Shown one piece after another: positions 1 to 7,864 of a stretch of DNA of 23,384 bases. The stretch lies in assembly GCA_002455375.1 (NCBI GenBank), contig DKKR01000010.1, forward strand, positions 47,378 to 70,761. The letters are read 5' to 3'. The DNA comes from Bacteroidetes bacterium UBA6661. GTDB lineage: Bacteria > Bacteroidota > Bacteroidia > AKYH767-A > OLB10. Every line of letters begins with the position of its first letter. The stretch's first letter is position 1. The position numbers and the translations under genes were made by a program. Below the pieces are notes generated by a model. That model was not told the DNA's origin and made no database searches. It saw only the letters and a list, made by a program, of their open reading frames with translations.

Positions 1-305
1 TATACTTTGCACAGATGTACATTGGCGATAGTCAGACAATGGCTGCTGAAGCTGCTGTTTTAGGAACACCTGCCATTAGGTTTAATGACTTTGTTGGTCA
101 GATAAGTTATCTGGAAGAGCTAGAAAAGGAGTTTGCGTTAACGTTTGGCTTTAAAACTAATGATGCAGATGCTATGCTGACGCATATAGAATCTTTATTA
201 AATCAACAGGATTTAAAACAGCATTGGCAAGAAAAGCGAAATCAGATGCTTAACCAATGTATTGATTTAAACCTATTTATGATCAAAATGCTAACGCAGA
301 AGTAG
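1..305 (+). CDS. DUF354-like glycosyltransferase/epimerase-fold protein, C-terminal fragment
   Basis: This is the 3' end of a gene whose start lies before the window; the frame is open from base 3 to a TAG at 303-305, leaving about 100 residues. The visible stretch around YIGDSQTMAAEAAVLGTPAI matches the nucleotide-sugar-binding end of DUF354 proteins, which share the two-Rossmann (GT-B) fold with UDP-GlcNAc 2-epimerase and are usual in surface-polysaccharide clusters. The invariant-looking GDSQTM and EAAxLGTPAI segments are present. The rest is a lysine- and glutamine-rich helical tail. Its neighbours (sugar transferase, Wzi-like barrel, deacetylase) support a polysaccharide role. The substrate cannot be told from this piece, and a UDP-GlcNAc 2-epimerase proper is the main alternative. 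Confidence 0.75.
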   Translation, partial: YFAQMYIGDSQTMAAEAAVLGTPAIRFNDFVGQISYLEELEKEFALTFGFKTNDADAMLTHIESLLNQQDLKQHWQEKRNQMLNQCIDLNLFMIKMLTQK

Positions 306-361
306 GTTAAAAGTTCCGAAAATTTGTTAAGTGGATGTTTGAAATGTTTTAAAGAAAACAC

Positions 362-392
362 TTGCGCATTCCGAAATTCGTGTTTATCTTAG
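362..392 (+). promoter_or_regulatory. Candidate Bacteroidota promoter for the sugar transferase gene
   Basis: A TTG at 362-364 is followed after 20 bases by TATCTTAG at 385-392, which resembles the TTG/TAnnTTTG promoter with one mismatch in the -7 box. It lies about 50 bases before the proposed TTG start codon at 442. The call rests on motif and spacing only. Confidence 0.35.
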
Positions 393-441
393 CAAACCAA
401 AATCGAATTATTTTAAACTTTTTTTCAATTTTTTTTAAGTA

Positions 442-1554
442 TTGATCTTTAAAACCGATAACACTGAAGCAAAACTTTTGCAGTTAGAGGAGTTTGCTGA
501 ATTGGATGCAGTATTGGCTGCTGAAGCCAAAAATAGTGTCCGAAATGAGCGGTTTGTGGTTAATCTTATTGAAAAGTATGTTGATACTTCACGAAGTGAT
601 TGTTTCACATTTGCTGCAAACAACCATGATGATGCCAATCAATTAGCTGACGATACATACCGTGCTATTATTCATTTTAAAAGAGTAAATAATTTTCATT
701 TTATCAATAAGCAGTTTGAAGCAATAAACACCAAGTTGCCCAAGGGAGGTATTTTTGTCAGTAAGGTTGAGACTAACGACCTGCGTAAGCAACGCCTGAT
801 GGAAAAGTATCCACCATATTTTAATAAGGTTTATTATTTCTTTGATTTTATCTTTAAACGCGTATTTCCGAAACTGCCTGTTACACAACAAATTTATTAT
901 GCCATCACAAAAGGGCATAATCGTGTGTTGTCTAAGACAGAAATGCTGGGAAGACTCTATTCCTGTGGGTTTAGAGTTTTAGAAGAACGTTACATAGGCA
1001 ATAGACTTTATATCGTTTCAGAAAAATTTCGTGAACCTGCATATGATGAAGACCCTAGTTATGGTATAATCTATCCAATGAAACGTGTTGGTAAAGGCGG
1101 TAAAATTATTAGCGTTTACAAATTCAGGACTATGCATGCGTATGCTGAATACCTTCAGGAGTACATTTATGAAAAAAACAACCTCGAAGAAGGTGGTAAG
1201 TTTAAAGATGATTTCAGAGTAAGCCGTGTGGGTCGCATGCTTCGCAAATATTGGATTGATGAGTTACCAATGATTTTGAATGTGCTTAAAGGTGATTTAA
1301 AAATTGTTGGTGTTCGTCCTTTGAGCAGACATTATCTGAGTCTTTATTCAAAAGAGCTGCAGGAGATGCGTAAAAAATTTAAACCTGGACTTATCCCACC
1401 TTACTATGTTGATCTTCCTAAAACAATGGAAGAAATTATGGATTCGGAAATGCGCTATTTAAAGGCCTATCAAAAAAACCCATTCCTAACAGATGTACGT
1501 TATTTTTTAATGGTGTTTTATACCATCCTTTTCAAGCGTGCCAGAAGTAAATAG
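442..1554 (+). CDS. Sugar-phosphate transferase (PglC/WbaP-type catalytic domain) with a methyltransferase-like N-terminus
   Basis: The C-terminal part (about residues 210-370) is a bacterial sugar transferase domain, which moves a sugar phosphate from a nucleotide sugar to a polyprenyl-phosphate carrier. It shows RVGKGGK, YKFRTM, the acidic pair D273-E274 in WIDELPM (the catalytic Asp-Glu dyad of this family) and LKGDLKIVGVRPL. The first 200 residues do not contain the hydrophobic re-entrant helix that normally precedes RVGK. Instead they look like a decayed class I methyltransferase region (KLPKGGIFV, then LGRLYSCGFRVLEE). The start is taken as TTG at 442 because an in-frame TAA lies at 436-438 and the first internal ATG is more than 100 codons later. 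The domain call is firm; the carrier and sugar are unknown, and the N-terminal fold is an inference. Confidence 0.85.
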   Translation: MIFKTDNTEAKLLQLEEFAELDAVLAAEAKNSVRNERFVVNLIEKYVDTSRSDCFTFAANNHDDANQLADDTYRAIIHFKRVNNFHFINKQFEAINTKLPKGGIFVSKVETNDLRKQRLMEKYPPYFNKVYYFFDFIFKRVFPKLPVTQQIYYAITKGHNRVLSKTEMLGRLYSCGFRVLEERYIGNRLYIVSEKFREPAYDEDPSYGIIYPMKRVGKGGKIISVYKFRTMHAYAEYLQEYIYEKNNLEEGGKFKDDFRVSRVGRMLRKYWIDELPMILNVLKGDLKIVGVRPLSRHYLSLYSKELQEMRKKFKPGLIPPYYVDLPKTMEEIMDSEMRYLKAYQKNPFLTDVRYFLMVFYTILFKRARSK

Positions 1555-1583
1555 ACAGCCGGTTTTCCTTTAGTTATTTTTTT

Positions 1584-1591
1584 CATCTTTG
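1584..1591 (+). promoter_or_regulatory. Possible -7 box upstream of the Wzi-like gene
   Basis: CATCTTTG at 1584-1591 differs from TAnnTTTG at one position and sits 22 bases before the ATG at 1614. No convincing -33 TTG is visible, only a T-rich stretch, so the barrel gene may equally be read through from the sugar transferase. Confidence 0.25.
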
Positions 1592-1613
1592 CGCAATCAT
1601 AATTTTAAATTTC

Positions 1614-3257
1614 ATGAAAGTAATCCGTCTGATTTTTATTTTGATTCTGATTGTTGCGTTTCAATTAAATTCATCTGCGCAGTATGTGCCTCAATCTGTA
1701 TTCAATAAACCTCTTTATGATTTTATGGATGACCTGGCTAATCTGCACATCATTACACTTAATGATGCAATAAAACCATACTCAAGAAAACAGATTGCAG
1801 AAGCCTTACAAGCAGCCGAATCACAAAAGGAAAAATTAAACACAACACAACAAAAGCAGCTGGCTTTCTATTTAAAAGATTTTAATAAAGAATTGAGTAC
1901 AACTAAAGGATTTAAAAAACGTTTGGATTTATTTTATTTTAAAGACTCGCTATTTAATATTACAGTTAATCCTGTTGGTGGATTCAGTTATTTTAAGAAT
2001 GAAAACGACAATATGTATCGCCAATATGCAGGTGGTGAGTTTTGGGCAACCTTAGGAAAAGGACTTAGTATCTTTGGAAGTTATCGCGATTATACTGACA
2101 GTAGAGCTGTTGCAGATGATAAATATCTGAATGACTTACCGGGATATAATTATAAATATAAAGGTGCTGTTGGCTCACCAAAACGCGGAGGTAGCTTTGA
2201 TGAAACCCGTGGAGGCATTGCCTATGCATGGAAATGGGGACATATCGGAATAGTAAAAGATAATCTTGAATGGGGCAGCAATAATCATGGTGCAAATATT
2301 ATTTCAACAAAAGCACCATCTTTTGCCCGATTAGAACTTAAACTTAATCCAAAGAAATGGTTTGAGTTCAACTATTTTCACGGCTGGCTTTATTCTGAAA
2401 TTAAGGATGATTCTGCAGCATATTTTTCAGGCAACCCACCTAATCACAGACAAGTATATTTTTCAAAATATTTTGCAGCCAACATGTTCACTGTAAAACC
2501 TTTTAAACAATTCGATTTCAGTTTTGGCAATTCAATTGTTTATAGCGATCAATTGGAAGTAGCCATGTTTATTCCGTTTATGTTTTTTAAATCACTTGAC
2601 CATAGTAAAACAGGTCAGGGTAGTAACTATTCAGGGCAAAACTCTCAATTGTTTTTTAACATCAGTTCGCACAACATAAAATATACACATCTTTATATTT
2701 CACTATTTGTTGATGAAATTGCTTTCGGACGTATTTGGGATAAAGACGAGCATTCAAATTTTTACAGCCTAAAAGCAGGTACTGCTGTGATGCTGCCATT
2801 TTATACTTCGGCTACTATTGTTGCAGAATATACCAGAACAAATCCTGTTACTTACAGGCATTTTGTTAATACCACAACCTACGAGTCAAACAGATTTAAT
2901 ATGGGACATTATCTCCGCGACAATGCTCAGGAAATTTATCTTGGTGCACGTTGTACGCCAATATCAGGTTTATATATTTCAGCAGGATACACCACGGCAG
3001 CCGTTGGCCCTATTTATCCTTATACAGGCAAAGACAAGTCGGGATTGGGTTTGCCATTTTTAAAAACAAAAGAATATGAGTTTACCTCTCTTGATTTGAA
3101 TATAAAGTACGAGTTGTTTAATGACATTTTTTTATCTGCAGGTGTTAAAATTGATGATAATAAAGGTGCATTGGCAAACGTTTATACTGCACCATTTTAT
3201 TATGGTAAAAATGGTAAAACAACAACTCTTTTCGGTGGATTTAATATAGGATTCTAA
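1614..3257 (+). CDS. Wzi-like outer-membrane beta-barrel protein (capsule assembly)
   Basis: The protein has 547 residues. It opens with a signal peptide (residues 1 to about 23, ending SSAQ) and then a helical segment with YVPQSVFNKPLYDFMDDL. The rest is made of alternating hydrophobic/aromatic strands ending in FGGFNIGF, a terminal Phe typical of barrels inserted by the BAM complex. The segment NLEWGSNNHG followed by STKAPSFARLEL (about residue 219 onward) resembles the conserved core of Bacteroidota 'capsule assembly Wzi' proteins. In enterobacteria Wzi is an outer-membrane lectin that holds capsule on the surface. The gene follows the sugar transferase by 59 bases and precedes the next gene by 2 bases, which fits a polysaccharide operon. 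A generic barrel of other function is the alternative. Confidence 0.7.
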   Translation: MKVIRLIFILILIVAFQLNSSAQYVPQSVFNKPLYDFMDDLANLHIITLNDAIKPYSRKQIAEALQAAESQKEKLNTTQQKQLAFYLKDFNKELSTTKGFKKRLDLFYFKDSLFNITVNPVGGFSYFKNENDNMYRQYAGGEFWATLGKGLSIFGSYRDYTDSRAVADDKYLNDLPGYNYKYKGAVGSPKRGGSFDETRGGIAYAWKWGHIGIVKDNLEWGSNNHGANIISTKAPSFARLELKLNPKKWFEFNYFHGWLYSEIKDDSAAYFSGNPPNHRQVYFSKYFAANMFTVKPFKQFDFSFGNSIVYSDQLEVAMFIPFMFFKSLDHSKTGQGSNYSGQNSQLFFNISSHNIKYTHLYISLFVDEIAFGRIWDKDEHSNFYSLKAGTAVMLPFYTSATIVAEYTRTNPVTYRHFVNTTTYESNRFNMGHYLRDNAQEIYLGARCTPISGLYISAGYTTAAVGPIYPYTGKDKSGLGLPFLKTKEYEFTSLDLNIKYELFNDIFLSAGVKIDDNKGALANVYTAPFYYGKNGKTTTLFGGFNIGF

Positions 3258-3259
3258 AA

Positions 3260-3784
3260 ATGAACTTTGATAATTTAACAACAGCACTCCTGATCATTGC
3301 TCCAACATTTATTGTTGCCGGTGGCATGTATATGCTCATAAAAAATATGATGGAACGCGATTACAGACTTAAACTTCTTGAAGCAAGAAGGTTAATACAA
3401 AAAGATATGCTGCCTTTAAAACTTCAGGCGGTTGAAAGAATGGTTGTTTTTCTGGAAAGAATTCAACCTGAAAATATCTTATTCAGAATTTTGCAGCCAG
3501 GCATGAATGTACGCGATCTTCAGGTAGATTTGCTTGCTGCCATTCGACAGGAGTACGAACATAATGTTAGTCAGCAAGTGTATGTTTCTGTACAAAGCTG
3601 GTCATTAATTACAAAAGCAAAAGACGACATAATTGCAACTGTAAACCTTGCAGCAGATTCTTTAGACAAGACTGAAAAGGCAATTGTGCTGAGTCAAATT
3701 ATTTTGCAGCGCTCGTCAGCAGGTAATAATTTTGCCGGAGCAGCAATTCTATCACTCAAGAGCGAAGTAGATAGTTTTTTGTAA
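3260..3784 (+). CDS. Conserved membrane-anchored protein of unknown function
   Basis: This 174-residue protein has one N-terminal hydrophobic segment (about residues 8-28, ALLIIAPTFIVAGGMYMLI). A charged helical stretch follows (MMERDYRLKLLEARRLIQKD) and then a helix-rich body. It looks like a small Bacteroidota-restricted family (I believe DUF7935-like, from memory and not verified) with no known function. There is no signal-peptidase site, so it is probably a single-pass inner-membrane protein with its bulk in the cytoplasm. It starts 2 bases after the stop of the Wzi-like gene and is almost certainly co-transcribed with it. No catalytic motif is visible. Confidence 0.75.
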   Translation: MNFDNLTTALLIIAPTFIVAGGMYMLIKNMMERDYRLKLLEARRLIQKDMLPLKLQAVERMVVFLERIQPENILFRILQPGMNVRDLQVDLLAAIRQEYEHNVSQQVYVSVQSWSLITKAKDDIIATVNLAADSLDKTEKAIVLSQIILQRSSAGNNFAGAAILSLKSEVDSFL

Positions 3785-3804
3785 AACTCTTTTTTATACC
3801 TTAG
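3778..3804 (+). promoter_or_regulatory. Possible promoter for the deacetylase-acyltransferase pair
   Basis: TTTG at 3778-3781 and TACCTTAG at 3797-3804 form a weak TTTG/TAnnTTTG pair, with a 15-base gap that is shorter than usual. The -7 box closely resembles TATCTTAG at 385-392. An AGAAGG stretch directly before the ATG at 3818 could serve as a ribosome-binding site, which is unusual in this window. Confidence 0.25.
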
Positions 3805-3817
3805 CCCGAGAAGGGTT

Positions 3818-4819
3818 ATGTCGTTTTCCACAAGAATCATTTTTAAGACTGCTGTGAAGCTTCAACTTCAAAATTTGCTGAAGTTGATTCCTGTTTCACC
3901 AAATGGAGTGACAATACTTTGTTTCCATCGAATTTCATCACAATACGATTATTTCTGGCAACCAATTTATCCGGAAACCTTTGGTTTGATGCTGGAGTCT
4001 TTGGTTAAGGAATATCAGATTATTCCATTTAGTCAGATAGATAATACATTTGATAAAAACAGTAAGCCACCTTTGGTATTGAGTTTTGATGATGGCTATA
4101 AAGATTTTTTGGAAGAAGCAATACCTTTATTACAGTTTTATGAAGTGCCAAGCAATCATAACATTGTGATAGATTGTGCCGATGGCAAAAATTATATCTG
4201 GACACAAAAACTGAATCATTTATTTAACCTGTTACGCAATAGCAGTCGCTTTTCAATACATGTCGCATTAGACAAACACTTTATACTTGATATTACTCAA
4301 CCTTGCAAAAAATGGTTCGTTCATTATTATAGAACTTTATTTTATCTGTTTAAGCTTGATGCGAAAGCAAGAGCAGAATGTATTTCAGTTTTAGAGCAGT
4401 ATCTGAATATTGCAGAAAATGATTATCCCATTAAAATGATGAATTGGGATGATATTAAGTTTTTATCTTTAAATAATGTTGAAATTGGTTGTCATACTAC
4501 CTCGCATGTTAGTCTGCCTTCTGTTGAGAATGATGAAGAATTTTTTCTTGAATTGGATTACGCTAAGAAAAGGATAGAAGAGGAGCTTAAATGTGAATGT
4601 CCTGTAATTGCCTTGCCAAATGGTTTGACAAATAATTTGGTTAATCAGAAAATAGCTGATGCAGGCTTTAAGAAAATTCTTTGTCTGGCAGGTTCAGGCA
4701 GTAATGCAAGTAAATCTACCGATAAAGTAAAATTTTATAACAGATTAAATATGATTCAGGAGCCGGTTAGATATATGAATGTTAGAATTAAATTTTATGA
4801 AAAACGGTTTTTGAGATGA
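3818..4819 (+). CDS. Polysaccharide deacetylase family protein (NodB fold, CE4)
   Basis: The protein has 333 residues and no signal peptide. The NodB signature is clear: LSFDDGYKDF with FDDG at 90-93 (catalytic base and metal ligand Asp), the metal-binding GCHTTSH with H226 and H230, and the strand ending LPNG at 266-269 in the place of the usual YPNG/YPYG. A helical insert of about 100 residues (NYIWTQKLNHLFNLLR onward) separates motif 1 from motif 2, as in the O-antigen/exopolysaccharide deacetylases found next to glycosyltransferases. CE4 enzymes remove N- or O-acetyl groups from sugars. Being cytoplasmic, it may act on lipid-linked repeat units before export. Its stop overlaps the next start (ATGA at 4816-4819), so the two proteins are translationally coupled. 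Confidence 0.85.
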   Translation: MSFSTRIIFKTAVKLQLQNLLKLIPVSPNGVTILCFHRISSQYDYFWQPIYPETFGLMLESLVKEYQIIPFSQIDNTFDKNSKPPLVLSFDDGYKDFLEEAIPLLQFYEVPSNHNIVIDCADGKNYIWTQKLNHLFNLLRNSSRFSIHVALDKHFILDITQPCKKWFVHYYRTLFYLFKLDAKARAECISVLEQYLNIAENDYPIKMMNWDDIKFLSLNNVEIGCHTTSHVSLPSVENDEEFFLELDYAKKRIEEELKCECPVIALPNGLTNNLVNQKIADAGFKKILCLAGSGSNASKSTDKVKFYNRLNMIQEPVRYMNVRIKFYEKRFLR

Positions 4820-5787
4820 GTGACTTACAATTGCGTCAATTGCAGAATAACGAGCTTAATTTATTACCAAAGTTAATGCAAGATTGCTTTAACATGAAAG
4901 TTGACGAAGATTATTTTAAATGGAAGTACTTAAATAATCCTGCCGGAAATTTTATTGGTTTTGGTGCATTTAGTAATAACAGTTTAGTAGGTTTTAAAGG
5001 TGTGTTCCCCGGTTTGTATAATGTTAGAGGGACTCAGACAATTATTTATCAATCCGGAGATGCTATGACGCATCCGGATTTTAGAAGACAAAGATTGTTT
5101 GAGAAGTTGGCAACATCCTGTTTTGAAAAAATAAAAGAAAAACATCAACTTATTGTGATTGGTTTTGGTGGCACAAAATCTACCCCTGGCTTAATAAAAA
5201 TAGGGTGGACACACCTTGCTGATGTGAAGTTTTTCTTTATTCCTAAGTTGAAATGTAGATGGAATAGCTTGTTTTCATTTAGATTAAAGCATTATCAGTG
5301 CAATGAAACCTCTGATCTTAATGAGATAGTAACACTATATAATAAATATGGCGTAAAAAAAGACATTACTCCAATTTATAGTAATGAATTTTTAACCTGG
5401 AGGCTGTCCAATCCACGCTTTAAGTACCATTGCGTAGTTTGTGAAAATTCAAACGAGCGGTTAGGCTTTTTGATTTATTATCAGGATGGCGATAAAATCT
5501 TTATACTCGATTATTGTGGCAAAAACGATAAAACATTAAGTGCATTATTTAATTATGTGAGCAAAGTTTGTATAGAAAAAAAACTAAAGGGTTTGATAAC
5601 AATTGCAATTCCGAAATCTTCAGAAGGTAAACAATTAAAGCGTTGCGGATTTTTGCAAAATCCATTTCAAGCCGGACCAATGAGTGCCAAAATCCCATTT
5701 ATAGTACTGACTGAACCTTCATTAAAAGAACACTTTCTTCATCAAAATCAATGGCTTGTAATTCCAATTTGTCATGATGCACTATGA
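4816..5787 (+). CDS. GNAT-family N-acyltransferase in polysaccharide context
   Basis: The 323-residue protein contains a GNAT core. SGDAMTHPDFRRQRLFEKLA (residues 80-99) corresponds to strand 4 and the pyrophosphate-binding loop, here RRQRLF, a degenerate form of RxxGxG/A. It is followed by IGFGGTKSTPGLIKIGW, the strand 5/helix region. The N-terminal FKWKYLNNPAG is typical of GNAT proteins from Bacteroidota capsule and exopolysaccharide loci. The family transfers an acyl group from acyl-CoA to an amine. Paired with a coupled sugar deacetylase, it may re-acylate an exposed amino sugar, which is an inference. There is no membrane segment. The second half (about 170-323) looks like a second, diverged GNAT-like domain without an obvious CoA loop. 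Confidence 0.75.
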   Translation: MSDLQLRQLQNNELNLLPKLMQDCFNMKVDEDYFKWKYLNNPAGNFIGFGAFSNNSLVGFKGVFPGLYNVRGTQTIIYQSGDAMTHPDFRRQRLFEKLATSCFEKIKEKHQLIVIGFGGTKSTPGLIKIGWTHLADVKFFFIPKLKCRWNSLFSFRLKHYQCNETSDLNEIVTLYNKYGVKKDITPIYSNEFLTWRLSNPRFKYHCVVCENSNERLGFLIYYQDGDKIFILDYCGKNDKTLSALFNYVSKVCIEKKLKGLITIAIPKSSEGKQLKRCGFLQNPFQAGPMSAKIPFIVLTEPSLKEHFLHQNQWLVIPICHDAL

Positions 5788-5857
5788 TGACTGTGACTTA
5801 AAATACTCACTTGAGCGTTTATTTTACCAATATGTTAAAAATGGCAGTTTTTAGACA

Positions 5858-5885
5858 TTGGTTTACTGGATAGTATGTACTTTTA
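5858..5885 (+). promoter_or_regulatory. Candidate promoter of the exported thiol-protein cluster
   Basis: TTG at 5858-5860, a 17-base gap and TACTTTTA at 5878-5885 fit the TTG/TAnnTTTG promoter with one mismatch. It is the best such pair in the 130-base gap between the polysaccharide genes and the ATG at 5918, leaving a leader of about 25-30 bases. Confidence 0.4.
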
Positions 5886-5917
5886 TGCAATAATTTTAAA
5901 ATCAAATATTTATAATA

Positions 5918-7807
5918 ATGAAAAAAATCTCTACCATTTTAATGGCAGCGTGTTTAGTAGTAGGCCTGGCAAATGGCCAATCACAGCGCTATGTTGTTGT
6001 TGAAGAATTCACCGGTGAAACGTGTGGCCCATGTGCATCAAACAATCCGGGCTTCAACGCCAAGTTGAATGCAAACTCCTACACTTTGCCAATCAAATAT
6101 CAGAATAACATTCCTTCTAACGGACCTAATTTTTATGCTTATAACACTACTGATATAGGTAACAGAACATCATATTATGCAAACAATTATTCACCTCATG
6201 CATTTTTAGATGGTAATGTTTGGAATGGCAATGCGGGCTCTTTTCCGGTTGCAACACTTAATTCGAGAGTGGCAGCAACCTCACCATTTACAATAGATGT
6301 TACACACAGTTTTTCGCCCACCCACGATATCATTTATGTACATGCTGTTATTCGTGCTACACAAGCTGTGACAGGATTAAGTAGTTTAAAAGCACGTATC
6401 GCAATTACAGAAAAAGACAACTATGGTTATACCTCTCCAAACGGAGAATCACACTATTCAGATGTAATGCGTAAAATGCTACCTAATGGCACTGGAACAG
6501 TATTGCCTGCAACCTGGGCTGTAGGTGATTCAGTAGTTTTAGATGAGCAGTGGACAATAAACGTTCCATCCAATATACCTACTGTATTTCTACCTTATTG
6601 GCCAATGCTTCGTGCTGTAGTTTTTGTTCAGAACGATGCTAACAAAGAAATATTACAAGGTGGCAGAAGCACAGTTGCCGCTGTAGTTCCATTAGCTGCA
6701 ATTACCAATCTTTCTACAATGTTTTCCTGTACCAGTTCATTAGACCCAGCAGTAACTTTAACCAACTATGGAGGAGGTGGCAACCTTACATCTGCTGTTA
6801 TTGAATTTGGAATCACTGGTCAGGCAATGCAGACTTATAATTGGTCCGGTACATTAGCAGCCGGTGCATCAACGATAATAACATTACCTAATATGACTTT
6901 ACCCGGTGGTGGCATGCAAAACTTTTCTGCTAAATTGACAAGTATTAATGGAAACCCGGATTATTATAACATCAACCTGAACTTTAGTGCACCTGTTGCA
7001 CAAGCAGCAGCACCAACTACATCTTTTAGTCAGGATTTTTATTCAACAGTGTTTCCTCCGGTGAATTGGATTTTGAATAATGTTGATAATGGCTTTACAT
7101 GGACTAGAAGTGCAGTAGGTGGTTTTCAAATGAACCCAGGTGGTTCTGCAAGAATGAATTTTTATAATTCTGCAAATGGCCAGGTGGACGAACTTTTACC
7201 ATATACACCAGTTGATTTTACCAATGCTGTAAACCCTCAATTGACTTTCAGTGTGGCATATTGCCAATATTCAAATGAAAACGATCGTTTAGATGTGCGT
7301 GTTTCTACCGATTGTGGCGCAACTTGGTCATCTGTATATAATAAAGCAGGTGCAGCACTTTCAACTACTGCTGCACAAACTACTTCCTTTACGCCATCAT
7401 CAGCATCACAATGGCGCGCAGAAACAGTTTCACTTGCTAATTATGTAGGACAACCTTCTGTATTATTCTCTTTCAAAGCAACATCAGGTTATGGTAACAA
7501 TCTTTATGTTGATGATATTAATCTGACAGGTGTAACCTCTGTTCATCAGATTGAAGGCGTAACTTCACTTCTGGTTTATCCAAATCCTGCAACCGATGTA
7601 CTGAATATCACAGCTACTTTAGAAAAATCGCTTCCAATGACAATTTCCTTAACCGATATTTCAGGAAGACAGTTGTTTCAGAAAAATCTCGGCACTGTTT
7701 CTGTAGTAGATGAAACTGTAAAAACTACTGATTTTGCAGGAGGCATTTACACTCTTGAAGTACGTTCTGGCGATGCAGTTTCTTATCAAAAAGTAACAAT
7801 TAAATAA
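5918..7807 (+). CDS. Omp28-type thioredoxin-fold protein with choice-of-anchor-like domain and T9SS type A sorting tail
   Basis: The 629-residue exported protein has four parts. Residues 1-20 are a signal peptide ending in LANG. Next, VVEEFTGETCGPC with C36-G-P-C39 opens an Omp28/thioredoxin-like domain (to about 250). Middle beta-sandwich sequence follows, and from about 368 (SFSQDFYSTVFPPVNWIL) a MAM-like/choice-of-anchor-J domain containing VDDINLTG. The last 80 residues, from VYPNPATD (about 552), are a type A T9SS signal ending in YQKVTIK. T9SS substrates cross the outer membrane and are attached to the surface or released. The CGPC centre suggests disulfide reduction or isomerisation outside the cell. 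It is the first gene of a five-gene run. The architecture is clear; the substrate is unknown. Confidence 0.85.
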   Translation: MKKISTILMAACLVVGLANGQSQRYVVVEEFTGETCGPCASNNPGFNAKLNANSYTLPIKYQNNIPSNGPNFYAYNTTDIGNRTSYYANNYSPHAFLDGNVWNGNAGSFPVATLNSRVAATSPFTIDVTHSFSPTHDIIYVHAVIRATQAVTGLSSLKARIAITEKDNYGYTSPNGESHYSDVMRKMLPNGTGTVLPATWAVGDSVVLDEQWTINVPSNIPTVFLPYWPMLRAVVFVQNDANKEILQGGRSTVAAVVPLAAITNLSTMFSCTSSLDPAVTLTNYGGGGNLTSAVIEFGITGQAMQTYNWSGTLAAGASTIITLPNMTLPGGGMQNFSAKLTSINGNPDYYNINLNFSAPVAQAAAPTTSFSQDFYSTVFPPVNWILNNVDNGFTWTRSAVGGFQMNPGGSARMNFYNSANGQVDELLPYTPVDFTNAVNPQLTFSVAYCQYSNENDRLDVRVSTDCGATWSSVYNKAGAALSTTAAQTTSFTPSSASQWRAETVSLANYVGQPSVLFSFKATSGYGNNLYVDDINLTGVTSVHQIEGVTSLLVYPNPATDVLNITATLEKSLPMTISLTDISGRQLFQKNLGTVSVVDETVKTTDFAGGIYTLEVRSGDAVSYQKVTIK

Positions 7808-7818
7808 TTTAAACAATT

Positions 7819-7849
7819 GCTGTCCCGGTATCATAGATAACGGGACAGC
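7819..7849 (+). other. Strong intergenic hairpin without a T-tract
   Basis: GCTGTCCCG (7819-7827) pairs perfectly with CGGGACAGC (7841-7849). Inside it, TATC and GATA pair around a 3-base loop after one G-A mismatch. On the + strand it is followed by CTTAAAAAAAAA rather than Ts, so it is not a standard intrinsic terminator for the upstream gene. It lies in the 57-base gap between two co-directional genes and may be an mRNA processing or stability element, or a leaky terminator. Confidence 0.6.
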
Positions 7850-7864
7850 TTAAAAAAAAATATC

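Noticed and set aside
435..918. Two antisense open frames opposite the sugar transferase gene
   Set aside because: They lie fully within a well-supported coding gene on the other strand and show no domain or export signal.
7819..7860. Calling the intergenic hairpin a Rho-independent terminator
   Set aside because: The stem is followed by As rather than Ts in the direction of transcription.
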